From contig DASUNM010000021.1 of assembly GCA_036277115.1 (NCBI GenBank), positions 558,001 through 622,000 of the forward strand: a stretch of 64,000 nt of DNA, in the 5' to 3' direction. Of the stretch, positions 62,271 through 64,000 are shown in pieces. A program made the translations under genes and the position numbers. The notes below the pieces were generated by a model. The model saw only the letters and a program-made list of their open reading frames with translations. It was not told the DNA's origin and searched no databases. This stretch comes from Pyrinomonadaceae bacterium (GTDB taxonomy: Bacteria > Acidobacteriota > Blastocatellia > Pyrinomonadales > Pyrinomonadaceae). Position 1 is the first letter of the stretch, and each line of letters begins with the position of its first letter.

Positions 62271-62338
62271 GATTTACGTAGTTTGATTTTCCGTAGCCCA
62301 GGAATTTACGCCGGGGTAACAAAACGGGAGATTCATCC

Positions 62339-63703
<1,365 letters not shown>

Positions 63704-63955
63704 AGCCGCGAGCGACTCCTGAATCGTCGCGCGAATTGGACCTTCATACGTCTGCAAATCGAAATCGTTCATGTCGATACGGCGTGGGTGGTTGGTCGTT
63801 GCTCCGTCAGTAACCTGACAAGCGTGCCTCGAACTGTGGTTCGGTTACGTGCACCTCACGGTAAATTGAGGGGGGTCTCTAACCAACCGTTGCGTAGCAG
63901 TTTTATTGGATTGTCTCTCTTAGGTAAGTATTAGAAGCAATCCCGGGTCGCCCAA
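63704..63955. other. Downstream region of ahcY with no recognised gene
   Basis: A minus-strand frame starts at 63772 but runs antisense into ahcY. No tRNA or clear terminator is seen. Confidence 0.4.
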
Positions 63956-64000
63956 TCATGACTCGCGCAAGTGACCAATCAGACGCTCCAGAAGCTCGAT
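63956..64000 (-). CDS. C-terminal end of a gene running in from the right edge
   Basis: A minus-strand open frame enters from the window edge and ends in TGA (63956-63958). The 14 visible residues, IELLERLIGHLRES, look like an amphipathic helix. The family cannot be told from so few residues, and chance is possible. Confidence 0.3.
   Translation of the reverse strand: MELLERLIGHLRES

Overview
This 64 kb window comes from a GC-rich, Gram-negative-type bacterial chromosome. The housekeeping genes, outer-membrane and secreted giant proteins, very repeat-rich spacers and an actinobacteria-like kinase/cell-wall locus suggest an Acidobacteriota genome, possibly Blastocatellia. That placement is an inference from gene content; no rRNA or tRNA gene was seen, and no phylogeny was run.

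Layout. 1-7.2 kb (minus strand): a Ser/Thr kinase, PP2C phosphatase, SEDS polymerase (RodA/FtsW), class B PBP and FhaA-type FHA protein, the same gene set as the actinobacterial pknB-pstP-rodA-pbpA-fhaA cluster. 7.3-25.8 kb: housekeeping genes (TrmH-type methyltransferase, DAHP synthase, argS, sirtuin, folE, metG, tatD, yajQ, polyprenyl synthase, mutS) mixed with two REP-associated tyrosine transposases and many repeats. 26.2-38.3 kb: one gene for a 4041-residue secreted Calx-beta/beta-helix/lamin-tail protein. 38.4-46 kb: pfkA, tsaB-rimI, a DUF465 protein, psd-pssA, a PQQ-repeat propeller and guaA. 46.2-47.9 kb: an AT-rich OLD-family ATPase/TOPRIM nuclease that looks acquired and may be a defence gene. 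48-57 kb: dnaE-accA, ssb, miaB-DUF151-parA-parB. 57-61 kb: accessory genes, including an internally duplicated beta-barrel and a DHFR-fold/YCII pair. 61-63.7 kb: metK and ahcY, two steps of the SAM cycle.

The most unusual feature is the repeats. At a dozen or more places the DNA is built from degenerate heptanucleotide arrays of several unrelated sequences, all with period 7. They lie in spacers, against start codons and inside genes. REP-like hairpins of several families lie beside them. In-frame repeat inserts lengthen MutS, ArgS and MetG and supply the C-terminal tails of FolE and an EEP-fold hydrolase. Two RAYT transposases sit beside hairpin clusters and could be the source of some hairpin families.

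Other points: a probable CTG start for tsaB; a compact promoter/SD/30-codon unit divergent from metK; an inverted repeat overlapping the predicted promoter of the OLD-family gene; and two small ORF candidates (35 and 48 aa). No CRISPR array, rRNA, tRNA or prophage was found by eye.
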